64,000 bases of DNA from Neocallimastix lanati (nom. inval.) (Eukaryota; Neocallimastigomycota; Neocallimastigomycetes; Neocallimastigales; Neocallimastigaceae). A program made the position numbers and the translations under genes. Every line of letters starts with the position of its first letter. Positions within the stretch are counted from its first letter, which is position 1. The notes beneath the pieces were generated by a model. That model saw only the letters and a list, made by a program, of their open reading frames with translations, made no database searches and was not told where the DNA came from. Location: positions 673,501-737,500 of the forward strand of contig JACVTC010000053.1 of assembly GCA_016946835.1 (NCBI GenBank), in the 5' to 3' direction. Shown in pieces: positions 35,806 through 50,000 of the stretch.

Positions 35806-36422
35806 AAATAACATATTTAATCTTTGCGTTTTAATATACATATATTAAAATAAGAGTTTATATTTAGATAAAGAGATAAAGGTTTTTAGCATATTAAAAT
35901 AAATTACTTTTTTTATTTTTCAAAAAAAATAATAAATAAATAAATAATAATATTTAATAATATAAAATTGTTAATTTTTAAGGAATAATAAATGTATAAA
36001 GCACATATAAAGAAGAAGAATATATATATAAAAAGATTAAAATATTACCAAAATTTTATATAATATAAAATTATACCTTTAAATTTTTTATTTTATTTAT
36101 TTGAAATAAAATAAAAAATTAATTAAGAATATAATAATATAAAAATATTAATTAAAATGAAAATTCAAAAAATAAACTAAATAATTTAAAATTCTATTTT
36201 ATTTACTTTTCAAATGAGTATAAAATAAAATATAATTGTAACTTTATATCCACTTCAGTATTCCCTTCTTCCACTTAAATTATTATCCCTTATAGTTCAT
36301 ATTTCACTACTACAATTATATAATTATATTATTATTATTATTATTATTAATGACCTTTAAATCTTCAAATATAAAAAATTAAAATCTAAAAAAAATAAGG
36401 TCGTAAAATAATAATATATCAA

Positions 36423-36485
<63 letters not shown>

Positions 36486-39400
36486 TAAATGAAAAACGAG
36501 AAAAAATAAAAAAAATATAAAAAACCAAAAAAAAAAAAAAGTAAATATATAATTTTTAATATATATTTTTTTTTTCTTATTTAGATATGGATTTAATTAA
36601 TATTAAAAATCATTTCAATGTTCAATATATCAAATATATTCAATTAATATTTATAATATATAATTTTTATATATATATTTTTTATAATTAATTTATAGTT
36701 TTAGTTACTTTCTATATATAAACTATAATTTATAATAATTTACATTTTAAAATTTATGATATACAAATAAAATGCTATATCTAACTAATATATTTAATAT
36801 ATGATACTGTTGATTTTAAATATTAATTATCTTTACTTTATTAATTGTAAAATTATTATTTAATAGTTTATATTAATTATTATTTAATAGTTATTACTAA
36901 CTACTTTATAATTATTATTTAATATTTAATAGTTTATAATTATAATGTATTATTTAATGATCATTATTCATTATTTAATATTTATCATTTATAATTAATA
37001 ACTATTCATTATTTAATAATTACTATTCATTATTTAATAATTACTATTCATTATTTAATTATTAGTATTCATTATTTAATTATTATTATTCATTATTTAA
37101 TATTTAATTATTATTCATTATTTAATATTTAATTATTATTCATTATTTAATAAGTATTACTCACTATCTATTATTTATAATATATTATTTATTATTCAAT
37201 AATATATATGTAATAAATTATTATAATTATATTTAATCCATACAATAGAATAATATATATAATCATAAATTAATAATATTTGTTGTTTTTTAGTTGTTTT
37301 TTTTTTTATTTTATGGATATTTCATTTATATTAATTTAAGTCATGTTACATAAAATAGATTAATATATCTTTTTGACTCTAATATATATAATGCGTTTTA
37401 AATAATGAATATTTTATTATATTAATAATATATATTATTATATATCACACTTTCAAATTTATTATATTAATATTAATAACCATTACAATTATTAATATAT
37501 GTCAATATATTATAATATATATGATAATAGTTTGATTACTATTTAAGGTATTTAGGATAAATCACATTCTTCATTATTCCTAAAATGTTAATTTATTTTT
37601 CATTGAATGTATTAATATATTAAAGTTAATATTACTAACTATTTAGACGCAATATATTATTTAATTTATATAATAAATAATATTATATTATTAATATATT
37701 AATAGACTCTGGAAAAATTTAAAAAAAAATTTTTCCCATTATTAAATTAAAAAAAAAAAGAGTACTTTTCTATTTTTATTCTGTACTAAGGTTAAAAGGG
37801 AAGATGCACATTTTAGAGAAAAAGAACACTTAACATATTATTACTTTATTCACTTTTATAATATAAAATATAAATATTAAATACTATACAATATATATGC
37901 ATGATATTTATATTCTTTAAATTATTATTTCTTAATGGAATAATATAATTAATATAATATGTATTTTTCTTTTTCTTTTATATTATTATCTTAGAGTATG
38001 TATTATTGTATATATTAAGTACAATATTTTAATGATTAAATAAAACCTTTTAAATAGAAAAAATTAAAAAGTTTAATAATATATAAACATAAAATAAAAT
38101 AGTATCGTTTAATCATTATTATTTAATTTATTTAAATGTTTGGTTAATATTTATATTAGAATTTTAATATTAAAAAAAAAAATAACTACATTATCAATAT
38201 AAAAAAAATAATAATGAATATATATATATTTATTAATGGTATACACCCACACTGAATTACTAAAGGACTAGAAACAGATATTATTTACAAATAGCTTTTA
38301 CTGAAAAAAATAAAAATTATAAAAGAATTAATTATATTTAAAATTAAAAATATTTATTATATTTAATAAATATTATTATTTATAACTTTTTTAAATATAT
38401 GCCAATTATATTTTTTTTTGTTGTTGTTCCATATTAATTAATTCAACATAATGATTATATATCTTTATTATTAAAATATACCTATATAAAAAAAATTAAA
38501 TATTATTAACTATTTTTTCTTTTCAACTTTTATTAAAGTAATAAAATAATAAACATTTATTATTTCTTATATAAAGTCCATTTTTTATAAACTTTTTTTT
38601 TAAAAAAAAAATTAATAATTAATAAATTATAAAAACTTAAAATACAGAAAATTTACTGAGTAATTTTTTTTAATTATATATTTTTTTTTAATTATTATAA
38701 ATTAAATTTAATATAAATTTTGTATATATATTAATTTATAAATAATCTACAAATTTTATAATTAATAAGATTATAAAATTTAATATTAAATTTACCTTTT
38801 TTTTTTATTTTTTATTTTTTTTTGAAAAAAAAAATTAAATTAAAATTTAGCAATATAATAACATTTATAGAAAATATTAAATATTATTTTATATTTTTAT
38901 TCTTATTAAACTTATATCTACATAATAATAATTTATATCTTTATTTATAACAACATAATTAGATCAAAGAATGGTAAAAAACGATAAATATATTTTTTAT
39001 CAATTATTAATTATTAAAAGTCACTATATATTGACATATTTTTTTTATAAGAAGAATATTTAACTTATAATTTTATTTACATTTTATATAATTATTTTCA
39101 TATACAAAAAAAAGATTCATAAACTAATTGTTAATTATTTAATATTTTAAATATTTTAATAAATATAAAACATAGTAACATGACACTAATTTTATAAAAC
39201 TTTATAAACTTTATTTAAAAGTGACATATATTGTTTTGTATGTAAAAAGTTTATCCTTCCTATTGAAGCTCTAAGGCTAAATCCTATCTAGCATGAACTA
39301 GAGTATTTAAAGGTTTGATTAGTTCATTATACATACGTATATAATATATACAATATAATGTGAATTATAACTAAAAAAATTTTCATTTCCTATATTTATA

Positions 39401-39520
39401 GAGATGGTTAAATTAATATATCAAAAAATGAAATTGTTAATAATGTGCTTATATACTAAATGATATAGGATAATGAAATAAATTCTCTATTTCAAGTATT
39501 AATATCAATTATAAAAATAG

Positions 39521-39572
<52 letters not shown>

Positions 39573-41322
39573 TATAGTAGCATAAATACTTTAATCAAAT
39601 AATTATAATATATAAAATCAATAGTTATAATAATCATAATATAAAATATAAATATATAATAAATATATATATATATATTAGAAATTTTTAATATAACATT
39701 TTTTTATTTTTATTTTTATTTTTTTATTTATTATTGTTATTAGTACTTTCTATTCAATGAAAAAAAAAAAAATTGACTTTTTTATTTTATAAGCTTTTAT
39801 TTTTCAAGTTTATTATTTATAATTATTTATAGAAATAGTTTTAGTGGTTTCAAGTAATATATATATTTAATAATAAAAATCATTCAATATCCATTGAAAA
39901 TATTTTTAGAAATTTTTAACCTATTATAAAAATTAAAAAACATTTAAAAGATATTTTAATCCAACATTGTAGAATTATATATTCATAGAGTATAGTTCTT
40001 TCTTATTTTTTATATATAAATTATATCGTAATATTATAATTTGTTTTTTCATGGAATATTCATAATAATTTTATTTTATTCTATTTTATCTTATTTTTCT
40101 TATTTTTCTTATTTTTTATTATTAAAAAATACAAATTATCTTTTAAAAATAAAATATATATATAATTCTTATTATGTTTTGTTTTACTCATTTTATATAG
40201 ATGATTAATAAAATTAATTTATATCAATTAAATTTTAATGCTTGATATTTCATTAATATAATTCATATAAATTAATCTCCAAACATTTAAAATACAAAAT
40301 TTAATTTATATAAATATTAATGAATGTATGTACAATTTTTATTTTATTTTTTAATGATTATGTATTGGATGTAATACATATATACATATATATATACAAA
40401 ATTTAGTTTTCTGTGTAACCCCTTCAATCTATATATTTTATGTTATTAAAATTACCATTTATTATATTTTAAAACTATATAAAAGCATTTAATTAATAAG
40501 TTAATAATAGAATTTGTTTTTTCATATTAAATTTTATTTCCTTTTTTGAAACATAATATTCCTTTTCTCTTCTTTAAATAAAAACCTTAAATATGAATAT
40601 CTGATAATAAAATTTGATATAAATTATTGATTTTTGTGAAAATTATAATAACATGATTAAATCTATTTAACTCGTTTTAATTCAGTAATGCTTTCAATAA
40701 TAAATATATTCAATTGTTTTTGTTTGAATTTAATATCACATCAACTAAAACATTTCTTCTTTGTTTTTTCCCTCTATTTAAATTATCATAACATTTTTAT
40801 GATAGTAGTTTTGAAGAATTATATCACTTTTCATCTATAAAGCTGTTACTATTATTTATAAAATTAATAATATTTTAATAATAATTTTACTCTTGAATAA
40901 TAATATCATCCTTCATTACTTTCATAAATATTTCTTTTCACTCAAAAAAACTTAAAACGTTCCATTGAAATAGCCTAAACCTGTCTAATATATTCTATTT
41001 TTTTTTTTTTTTTTTTTTTTTTTTCAAATAAGCATTATCAATTTTCTTATTTTTGGGTGTTATTCTTATTGTGATATTTTATTATATAAATTTATATTAT
41101 ATATTATAAGAAAATCATTATTTAATGAACCATAGATTTACATGGTAAACCTTTGTATGATTAAAATTCCTGTTGAAAGGATAATGAATATCATAGATAT
41201 TTCTTACTTCTCTAAAATATTTATATGTTTATTTATATGTTCTCTTTTTAATTTGTATTAATTAGAATAAATTGAATTATATAATTAATATGTACAAAAA
41301 TAGAAAATGTGCTTAGCAAAAA

Positions 41323-41356
<34 letters not shown>

Positions 41357-41608
41357 TTTTCCCTATTTTTTCATAAAACTTTTTTAGAAAATTTTGAATA
41401 TATTGACTTGAAATATATATTAATATATTTTATTTTTAAAAAAAAAAATAATAAAAAATAAAAGAAAAAGTATAAAAATAAAGACTATTGAAGTTATTGT
41501 GATTAATTTTCTATATGTGCTGTAAAAATAAAAATATTTTTTAAAAGAATTTTTAAAAAAATATACAATATATAAAAAAACTATTATTATTATTTTTTTA
41601 TCTTGAGA
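34815..41608. other. 6.8 kb gene desert between divergent folliculin and ankyrin genes
   Basis: No exon, RNA gene or complete element could be supported on either strand. It contains long A/T homopolymers (for example 34968-35008, 36426-36471, 39523-39570) and repeated TTATTCATTATTTAATA-like words at 36950-37150. Slightly GC-richer scraps lie at 36240-36320, 37770-37830, 39245-39330 and 41130-41210; they have no open frame. It holds both promoters of the divergent flanking genes. Confidence 0.6.
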
Positions 41609-41695
41609 ATGGGTATGAAATAATTAATTTTGAAAATTCTTTTGTTTATTCATATGATCTATTATTTTTGTATTTATATACTTTGTATAAATATT

Positions 41696-41732
<37 letters not shown>

Positions 41733-41736
41733 CATT

Positions 41737-41775
<39 letters not shown>

Positions 41776-41855
41776 TTTAGCAAAAGGTATGAAAAATGAA
41801 AATGAAGATAATGCAGTGTAATTGTTTAAATAGAAATTTAATTCTTGAAGCATTT

Positions 41856-41894
<39 letters not shown>

Positions 41895-44800
41895 AAATTT
41901 AATTAAATTGTTTTTAATATTATTTATTATATAGAGGTAATGAAATATCAGATGAAGAGTTAAATATTTACATTGAAAAATGTATAAAAGAAAATAATTT
42001 AAATAAGATAAAAAATGCTATTGAGAATAAACCAAATTACAAAGAAAAGGAGTTCAATAAAAATTTTTTAATTATTTCAATTCAACAAACAAGTGATAGA
42101 GCTATAATAGAATATTTTATTAACAATGAAAATAATTTTAATTATGAATATTTTTTTGGGAAAACACCTCTTGGTGAAGCTCTTAATAATCATAACTTTT
42201 ATATAGCAGATATATTATTAAAAAAAAAAGCTAATATTAATTATATCAATTCAAGGGGACAAAATATATTTTTTTATTTAAATCAATCAAAAGATAAACC
42301 ATTAGACGCTCAGGTCTTAAAATATTTAATTAAAAATGGTGCTAATTATAGTTGGAAAAATCGCCAAAACATGTCATATTTGGACTGTATGCTAAAGAAT
42401 AATAATATAAAATTTGTAGATATCATGTTAAATTCTATTAGTTTTAATAATGATTTTATTTTGGATATATTATTGAATGTTAAAAATAAGAAAAGGTATT
42501 CAAGAGAAGTATGGTATAATAAAATAAACGAGCAATATCAAAAAATTGATATCAATAAGGATGTGATCAAAATTATAATTAAAAATAGAAGTGAACAAAT
42601 GTTTGATTTAATTTTGAAGTATACTGCAAAACCATCAAATGATAAATTATTAAATTTGATGATGCATCTCGTATGCAGAGAGAAGAACGTTGAATTTTTA
42701 AAAAAATTGATAAAAAAGGGAGTTAATGTTAATTGCAAAGAGGAAGAAACCTTAGCTACACCATTAATGGAATTAAGTTTTATTGAAAAAGGTTTAAAAT
42801 GTATAAATCAAAATATATATGATATGTTTGTGTTGTTAATTGAAGCAGGAGCTGATATTAATGCTAGAGATGCCAATGGAAAAACAGCATTAATGCATAT
42901 TTTAAGTACTAAAAAAGTTTCTATAAAATTAATCAAATTTTTAATTAAACATGGTGCCGAAGTAAATGATTTATGTAAAAATGGTTATTCTCCATTGATT
43001 TATGCTTGTCAAGGGAATAAAAAGTCTGTTATTAAATCTCTTATTGAATTGGGAGCTAATATAGAATTTACTAGTAAGGATGGAAAATCTTTCCTTATTC
43101 ATGCTGCCATGAATGGTTGTATCTATTTAACAGAGTATTTAATAGAAAATAATATTGATAAAAATATAAATTATGTAGATAAATCTTTAAAAACGCCTCT
43201 CATGTATGCTGTCCAAAGTAAAAACTTAAACTTAGTTAAATATCTTATAGAAAATGGTGCTAACATAAATTTTATCAGTAATAAAAACCAATCTGCTTTA
43301 AGTATGCTATTAGCAAAGCCCTTATTAAAAAAGGGAATGCTTATTCTCAACTATTTAGTGGATCATGGTGCCGACATAAATAGAGTCTATACGATGGAAG
43401 ATAATACCGGCATATTTTATTATCAGGAAACACCACTTATTCATGCCATAAAACTTCAAAAATTTGAATTGATAAAGTTTTTAGTGGATCATGGAGCTGA
43501 TGTTAATACTAAACTTAGTAATGGAAACACAGCAATTTATTATGCTATAATACATTCCAAGCCAAGTGAAATTGTTACAATAGTTAATTATCTTTTAGAG
43601 AAGGGTGCTCATGTTAATGAAATTATTAATGAAAATAATGAAACACCACTTTTTGAGGCCGTAAAATCTGGTAATCATCAGATTATTCAATTATTGATTG
43701 ATCATGGTGCTAATATTAATCATAAAAATAAAGATAACAATATAGCAATGCGATACAAAATTTATAAACGAAATGTGCCCAATTTTGTTTCTCTTTTGGT
43801 GAATGAAAAAACCAACTTTGAAGAATTAAATAAGAGTGAAGGTAGAAGTCTTTTTCATTATGCTATCACCTACCAGAATGAATATCTTTTCAATTATATT
43901 ATGAATAGTGAAGCTTTTACCATAAATATTAATCATAAAGATTCACGTCATTTCACACCACTCATGCTTGCTGTCGGTACTGAAAATATCAATATTATAA
44001 CAAAAATTCTTGAAAGAAAACCAAAGATTAATGAAAAAAGCCTTAATTTAGAAACAGCACTGCATATTGCTGTAGAGCGAAGAAATTTGAAAATTACAAA
44101 ATTATTAATAGAGCATGGGGCCAAAATTGATAATTCAAATGTTATAATGAATAAGAAAATGCTTTTTAATGCAATTCCAAGCTTCAGAATTATTCAACTT
44201 CTTGTAAAACATGGGTTTACAATTAATGACTTTATAATTAATAGTGAAAATGACTATGGAGAATATCCGTTAAGTTATGCAGTACGAAACTTGAAATATA
44301 GTAGTGTTAATTTCCTATTGGCTAATGGGGCAAACTTTAATAATGTGAATAGCAGAAATGGTAAACTACCTCTACAAGAATTAACTACTGACTATAGAAA
44401 GCATAAAGTGGAGGATTATATAAAGATTATTGAATGCTTTATGCAATATGGGGCTGATATTAATGCAAAAAATGAAAAAGGTGAAACCCTTTTATTTTCA
44501 CTTCTTAATCATTACAGTAGGGACCTAATGAATTCATTAATTAAATATCTGATAAAAGAACAGCATGCGGATTATAATGTACAAAATAATGATGGTATCA
44601 CCTTTTTAATGAGTCTTGTTCATGATAAGAAGGCAAATATAGAAATTATTAAATATTTAATAGACGAAATAAAAATTCCTGTTGACATTACTGATAATAA
44701 TGGCAACACAGTATTAATGTATGCTTTTCGAAATGATAATGAAACAATTTATAATTATTTTTTTAATAAATGCAAAGATTTTAATTGTAGAAATAACCAT

Positions 44801-46249
44801 CAACAAAATTTATTAATGTACATCATACGATCTGTTGATCTAGAAACAATTAAATATTTAGTTCAACAAGGTATAAATATTAATGATGTAGATGATAAGG
44901 GAAGAAATGCGCTTTTCTATCTATGTCAAGACATTCCATTGAACTATAATGCTGATATGAGTCATCGCTATTCTTACTTTGCAAAGACCAAATGGAGGGA
45001 TATTTTTAAATATTTAGTCCAGGAAGGAATTGATGTTAATTGTATAGATGATGACGGAAGAAATATTCTCTTCTATGTTAATGATATAGAAATGATGAAA
45101 ATTGCTATGGATCATGGAGCAGAGATAACTCATTTAGATCATCAAGGACGTTCCGTCCTATTCACACTAGAATATTCAGAATTACTGATGTATGCCATGG
45201 AACATGGAGTAGATGCCTCTATTCGTGATGTTGATGGACATACAGCACTCTATACAAAAACAACTGAAAGATTTCAATCAGATACTATTAAATATTTACT
45301 CCAACATGGAGCTGATATTAATGATATCCAATTTAGTATTGAGAATCATTTTACTTTAAAGTATTCTTATACCACCAGTTTAATAAATCAAATGATTGAC
45401 CTTAACTTTAATTTTGATACTATCAACATTAACGACAAAATTGAGAATGAAAATAAAAATGAAAATAATGAAGGAATAGTTAAAGAAACATTTTTAGATT
45501 ACTTAATTTTTACCTACTATTATCGAGATACTAAAGAATTTGTAAGTTTTATTAAGAAGGCTATCGATAAAAACTTATTTGATATTAATCGTAAAAATTT
45601 TATTGGAGATACACCATTACTTTACCTCATGAGAAAATTAAATCAACGTGTTATTAAAGATGAAGAAGTAATGTATGATCTTCTTCTTTATATGGCGGAT
45701 CATGGTGCCTCATTGGATGAATATAGTGTTGAAAATAAAACACCACTTTATTATGCCTTAATCTATAGTGCAGATTTATCTATACAATTTTATAATCGTG
45801 GTGCACGTATTCTTTCTCTTATGGGTCGAACAAAAGTGATTATTAATGTGAAAAATATTTTATTACATGAAAAAAGTAATGATTCTATTAAATGTGAAAT
45901 GATTCGTTTCCTTCAATATATTGATCATATTGATTTTAAGGAAAAAGTAAATGGTATCTACCCTATCTTTTTAGCTATAGAAAATAAGTGTTATAGTGTT
46001 ATTAATTATCTCATATCAGAAAAGGCTTCTCTCTCTAAAAAAAATGATAAAAATGAAACCGTTATGGATGTTGCTAAGCGTATTGGAGATCAATTCATTA
46101 TACAAATGATTTCAGAACAAAAGGAATGGATAGATTATGAAAAGAAATTAGAAAAAGAAAAAGAAGAAATAGAAAAAGAAAAAGAAGCCAATATTATAAT
46201 TGATGAAGAAGAAGAAGAAGAAGAAGATATATTCTTTTGTATTGAATAA
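41609..46249 (+). CDS. Giant ankyrin-repeat protein (copy A)
   Basis: Proposed exons 41609-41612 (ATGG), 41781-41817 and 41935-46249, giving 1451 residues beginning MAKGMKNENEDNAVGNE. The large exon is open upstream of the internal ATG at 42371 and encodes more repeats (GKTPLGEALNNHNFYIADIL), so that ATG is not the start. If the four-base first exon is wrong, the start would be the ATG at 41789. From about residue 80 to 1400 it is almost all 33-residue ankyrin repeats (G.T.L..A......I..LL..GA.IN). These are unusually Asn/Ile/Lys-rich and mixed with degenerate spacers. The C-terminus has ETVMDVAKRIGDQFIIQMIS and EQKEWIDYEKKLE, shared with copy B, then an acidic Glu-rich tail ending FFCIE. No signal peptide, membrane segment or enzymatic domain is visible, so it is probably an intracellular protein-binding scaffold. 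The partner is unknown. Confidence 0.85.
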
Positions 46250-46632
46250 AAATTAAATAACATATTAAAATTTATTAATTTAAATTTATTAATTTTAAAT
46301 TTATCTATTTATTTATTTATTCATTTATTTATTTAAAATTAATTTAATTTAAATGTTTTAAATTAATTTATTTTAATTTATTATAAATATTTAAAGATTT
46401 TTTTGTAATAATTTGATAAAATAAAATTTAATAAAAAAAAAAGTGAAATATCCATCTTTTAAAATTTATATATATATATATATATATTTTTTTTTTTTTC
46501 TTACTTTTTTTATATATTTATTTTTTTGAAATTATTGATACTTTTTATTTATAACAATATCATTGTAAATATATATATATATATAATAGTTGTATTACTA
46601 TTAATGTTAAATTAAATTAACAATTTATAAAA
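46250..46632. other. Intergenic spacer between the two ankyrin genes
   Basis: About 380 bases of TTTA, TA and T runs. It must contain the terminator of copy A and the promoter of copy B. No specific signal can be named. Confidence 0.6.
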
Positions 46633-46999
46633 ATGATACTGGGTTTAGGTTTAGGCTCTGGCAATTCTCAAAGTAATTATATATAAATAAAATAAATATT
46701 AATATTATTACTAAGTAAAAAAAAAAAATAAAAATAATAAGTTTATATCTTGTTTTTAATTTTAATGATTATACTATTAATATTTTACGTATATAAATGT
46801 GTGTGAATTATGAATATTAAGGTAGAAATAATAATAATAGGTATTATGAAGTACAATTTTAAAATTATTTCTTTATTATTATTATTATTATTATTTATTA
46901 AAAATAATTAAATTATATTTAATTTATCTAATTCATTATATATATATATATATATATTTATACTTTTAAAATAAAAATAACTAAAATAAAAAATAAAAA

Positions 47000-47080
<81 letters not shown>

Positions 47081-50000
47081 TAGAAATAGAAATAAGAATG
47101 ATAAAATAAATAAAATTATAGAAAATTGTATTGAAAAAGATAATTTTAATAAAATAAAGGAAGTCATTGCGAAATGTCCAAATTATAAGGAATTAGATTA
47201 TAACAAGAGATTACTTGTAACTGCAATTCAGAAAACTTCAAATAATGAAATTATTAAATATTTTATTGATAAAGAAGAAAATTTAAATTACGAAATTATA
47301 CTTGGAAAAACACCCTTAGGGGAAGCACTAGTTAAACAAAATTTTTATATAGCAGATATATTGTTAAAAAAAGGCTCTAATATTAATTTTATTAATTCAA
47401 AAAATTATAATCTTCTTTTTTATTTGAAAGAATCAAAGAATGGTTTAAATTGGAATTCGATAGAGTTTTTAATAAAAAATAAAATAGACTTCAATTGGAA
47501 AAATAAACAAAATATGACATTTTTAGATAGTATAGTAGAAGAGGAAAATGAAAAATTAGCAGAGTTATTTATTAAATCCATATCATTTAATAATCAATTT
47601 ATTATAAAATTATTATCTGATAGAAAAGAAAAGAAAGGTTATTCAACGGAAGAATTTAATAATATAATAATGAATGAATATAACAAATTTCAAATAAATA
47701 ATAACGTTATCTCTAATAAAATTAAAGATAATAGCAGTTCATTTGTGGATTTAATATTAAAATACAAATTTGCTACACCCAATGATGAAACTTTAAATTG
47801 TATGATGCATTGTGTTTGTAAGAGGAAAAATATTGAATTCTTAAAAAAATTAATAGATAAGAATGTTAATGTTAATTGTAAAGAGAAAGATACCTTAATT
47901 ACGCCATTAATGGATTTATGTTATTATGAAAAAGGTCTTCATAGAAAAGGTTATAATCAATGCTTATATGATATGTTTTCCATTTTATTTGAAGCAGGGG
48001 CTAAGATTAATGAAAAAGATGCTAATGGTAAAACTGCATTAATGTATTTATTAAGTACAAAAAAGGCAACTGTTAAATTACTTAAGCTACTAGTTCAAAA
48101 TGGAGCTAAAATTAATGATTTAAGTAATGAAGGATTTTCTCCGTTGTTTTATGCTTGTTGTGGAAATAATAGATATGTTATTAAATATTTATTAGTATCT
48201 GGTGCAAATCCAGATATCGTTAGTAAAGATGGCAAGACATTATTTGTTTATGCTGCAATGAATGGATGTCTTCATATAGTAAAATACTTGATGGAAATGG
48301 GTAAAATAAAAGATATTAATTGTCTTGATGAAAATTTAGAAACCCCACTTTTTTATGCTGTCAAAAATAAATATATTCAATTAACTGAATATCTTTTAGA
48401 AAATGGTGCTGATGTACATTATACCAATAAAAATGGCGAGTATCCTTTAATTGTAGCATGTTATGAACGTATTTCTAAAAAAAAATTAGTTATCACTCAA
48501 ATGTTGATTGATCATGGCGCGGATGTTAATAAAATTGCTAATATAGCCAAAAATATATCATATTTTTATGAAATAAAATATTATTCGGGGACTCCTTTGA
48601 TTTATGCTATTGATCGTGGAAGCTTTGATTTAGTAAAACTTTTAGTCGAAAATGGTGCTGATGTTAATAAAAAAAATGAAGATAACAATACACCTTTATA
48701 TTATTCAATATATAACAAGAAACCAAAAATTATCGAATATTTATTGAATCAGGGAGCACGCATTAATGAAGTAATTGGTGATAAAAATGAAACAGCTTTA
48801 TTCTATGCTATTAGAATGTGTAATGTAACTATAATTAGATTTTTAATAAATAATGGTGCCGATATTAATCATAAAAATAAGGATGGAAATATTCCTTTAA
48901 GTTATATTAGTTCCTATGATAAAAAGAAATTTGAGTTAATAGAAGAGTTAATTAATGACGATACTGATTTTGAACAACTAAATACTAATGAAGGAAAAAG
49001 TCTTTTCCATAAAAGTATCGAAACTCACAATGAAATATTATTTAATTATATAATGGATAATAAGGATCTTAATATAAATATTAATCTTGAAGATTCCCAT
49101 CATAATACACCATTAATATTAGCATGTTCAAGTAATAATATTGATTTCGTTGAAAAAATTCTTGAAAAAAATCCAAATATCGATGCTAAAAATGATCAAT
49201 TAGAAACTGCATTATTTAAAGCAGTACAACGAAGAAATTATAAAGTTATGAAATTACTTACTGAGCATGGTGCCTTGATTGATAATTCGAATTTGGAAAT
49301 CAATAGATTATTGTTATATCATTCCATATATTCCATTCGAAGTGTTAGACATTTAGTAAAATATGGATTACAAATTAATGACTATATTATTAATGCAAAA
49401 ATGATGGAACACAGCAGCAACTTATTATCTCTTGCAGTAAGTCAAAGAGCCTATTCAAGCATTCAATTTCTTTTGGCCAACGGTGCTAATCCTTTCCAAT
49501 ATTATTATTATTATAATGGGAAGGTAGGGCAATTACCATTAAATAAACTTTATCAAGGGAAAACGGATGTTGATTCAGCAATAAAAATTATTGAATGTTT
49601 TATGGAATATAATTATGATATAAATACAAAAGACGAAGAAGGTGAAACTCTTTTATTTTCCTTATATTGTCATTATAATAAAAAGTATAAGATAGAGATT
49701 ATGAAATATTTAATTGAAAAACAAAATGCTAATGTTAATGTTCAAACGAACAATGGTGCAACTCTTTTAATGGCATTAACAAAAAGAAACTCAAATATGA
49801 ACCTTGATGATATAAAATTGTTTGTTGAAACGTATCACTGTTCAACGGATATCAAGGATAACTACGGTAATACTGTATTGATATACGCTTTAAATGAAAG
49901 TCAACCCGTAATATATAATTATTTCTTGAATCAATGTCAAGATTATTCATATAAAAATAATAATGGCATGAATCTGTTAATGGCTGCTGTGAATAATGTG

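Noticed and set aside
42371-42373. ATG at 42371 as start of ankyrin copy A, and TTG at 47361 as start of copy B
   Set aside because: The frames continue upstream with ankyrin sequence conserved between the two copies, so both are internal.
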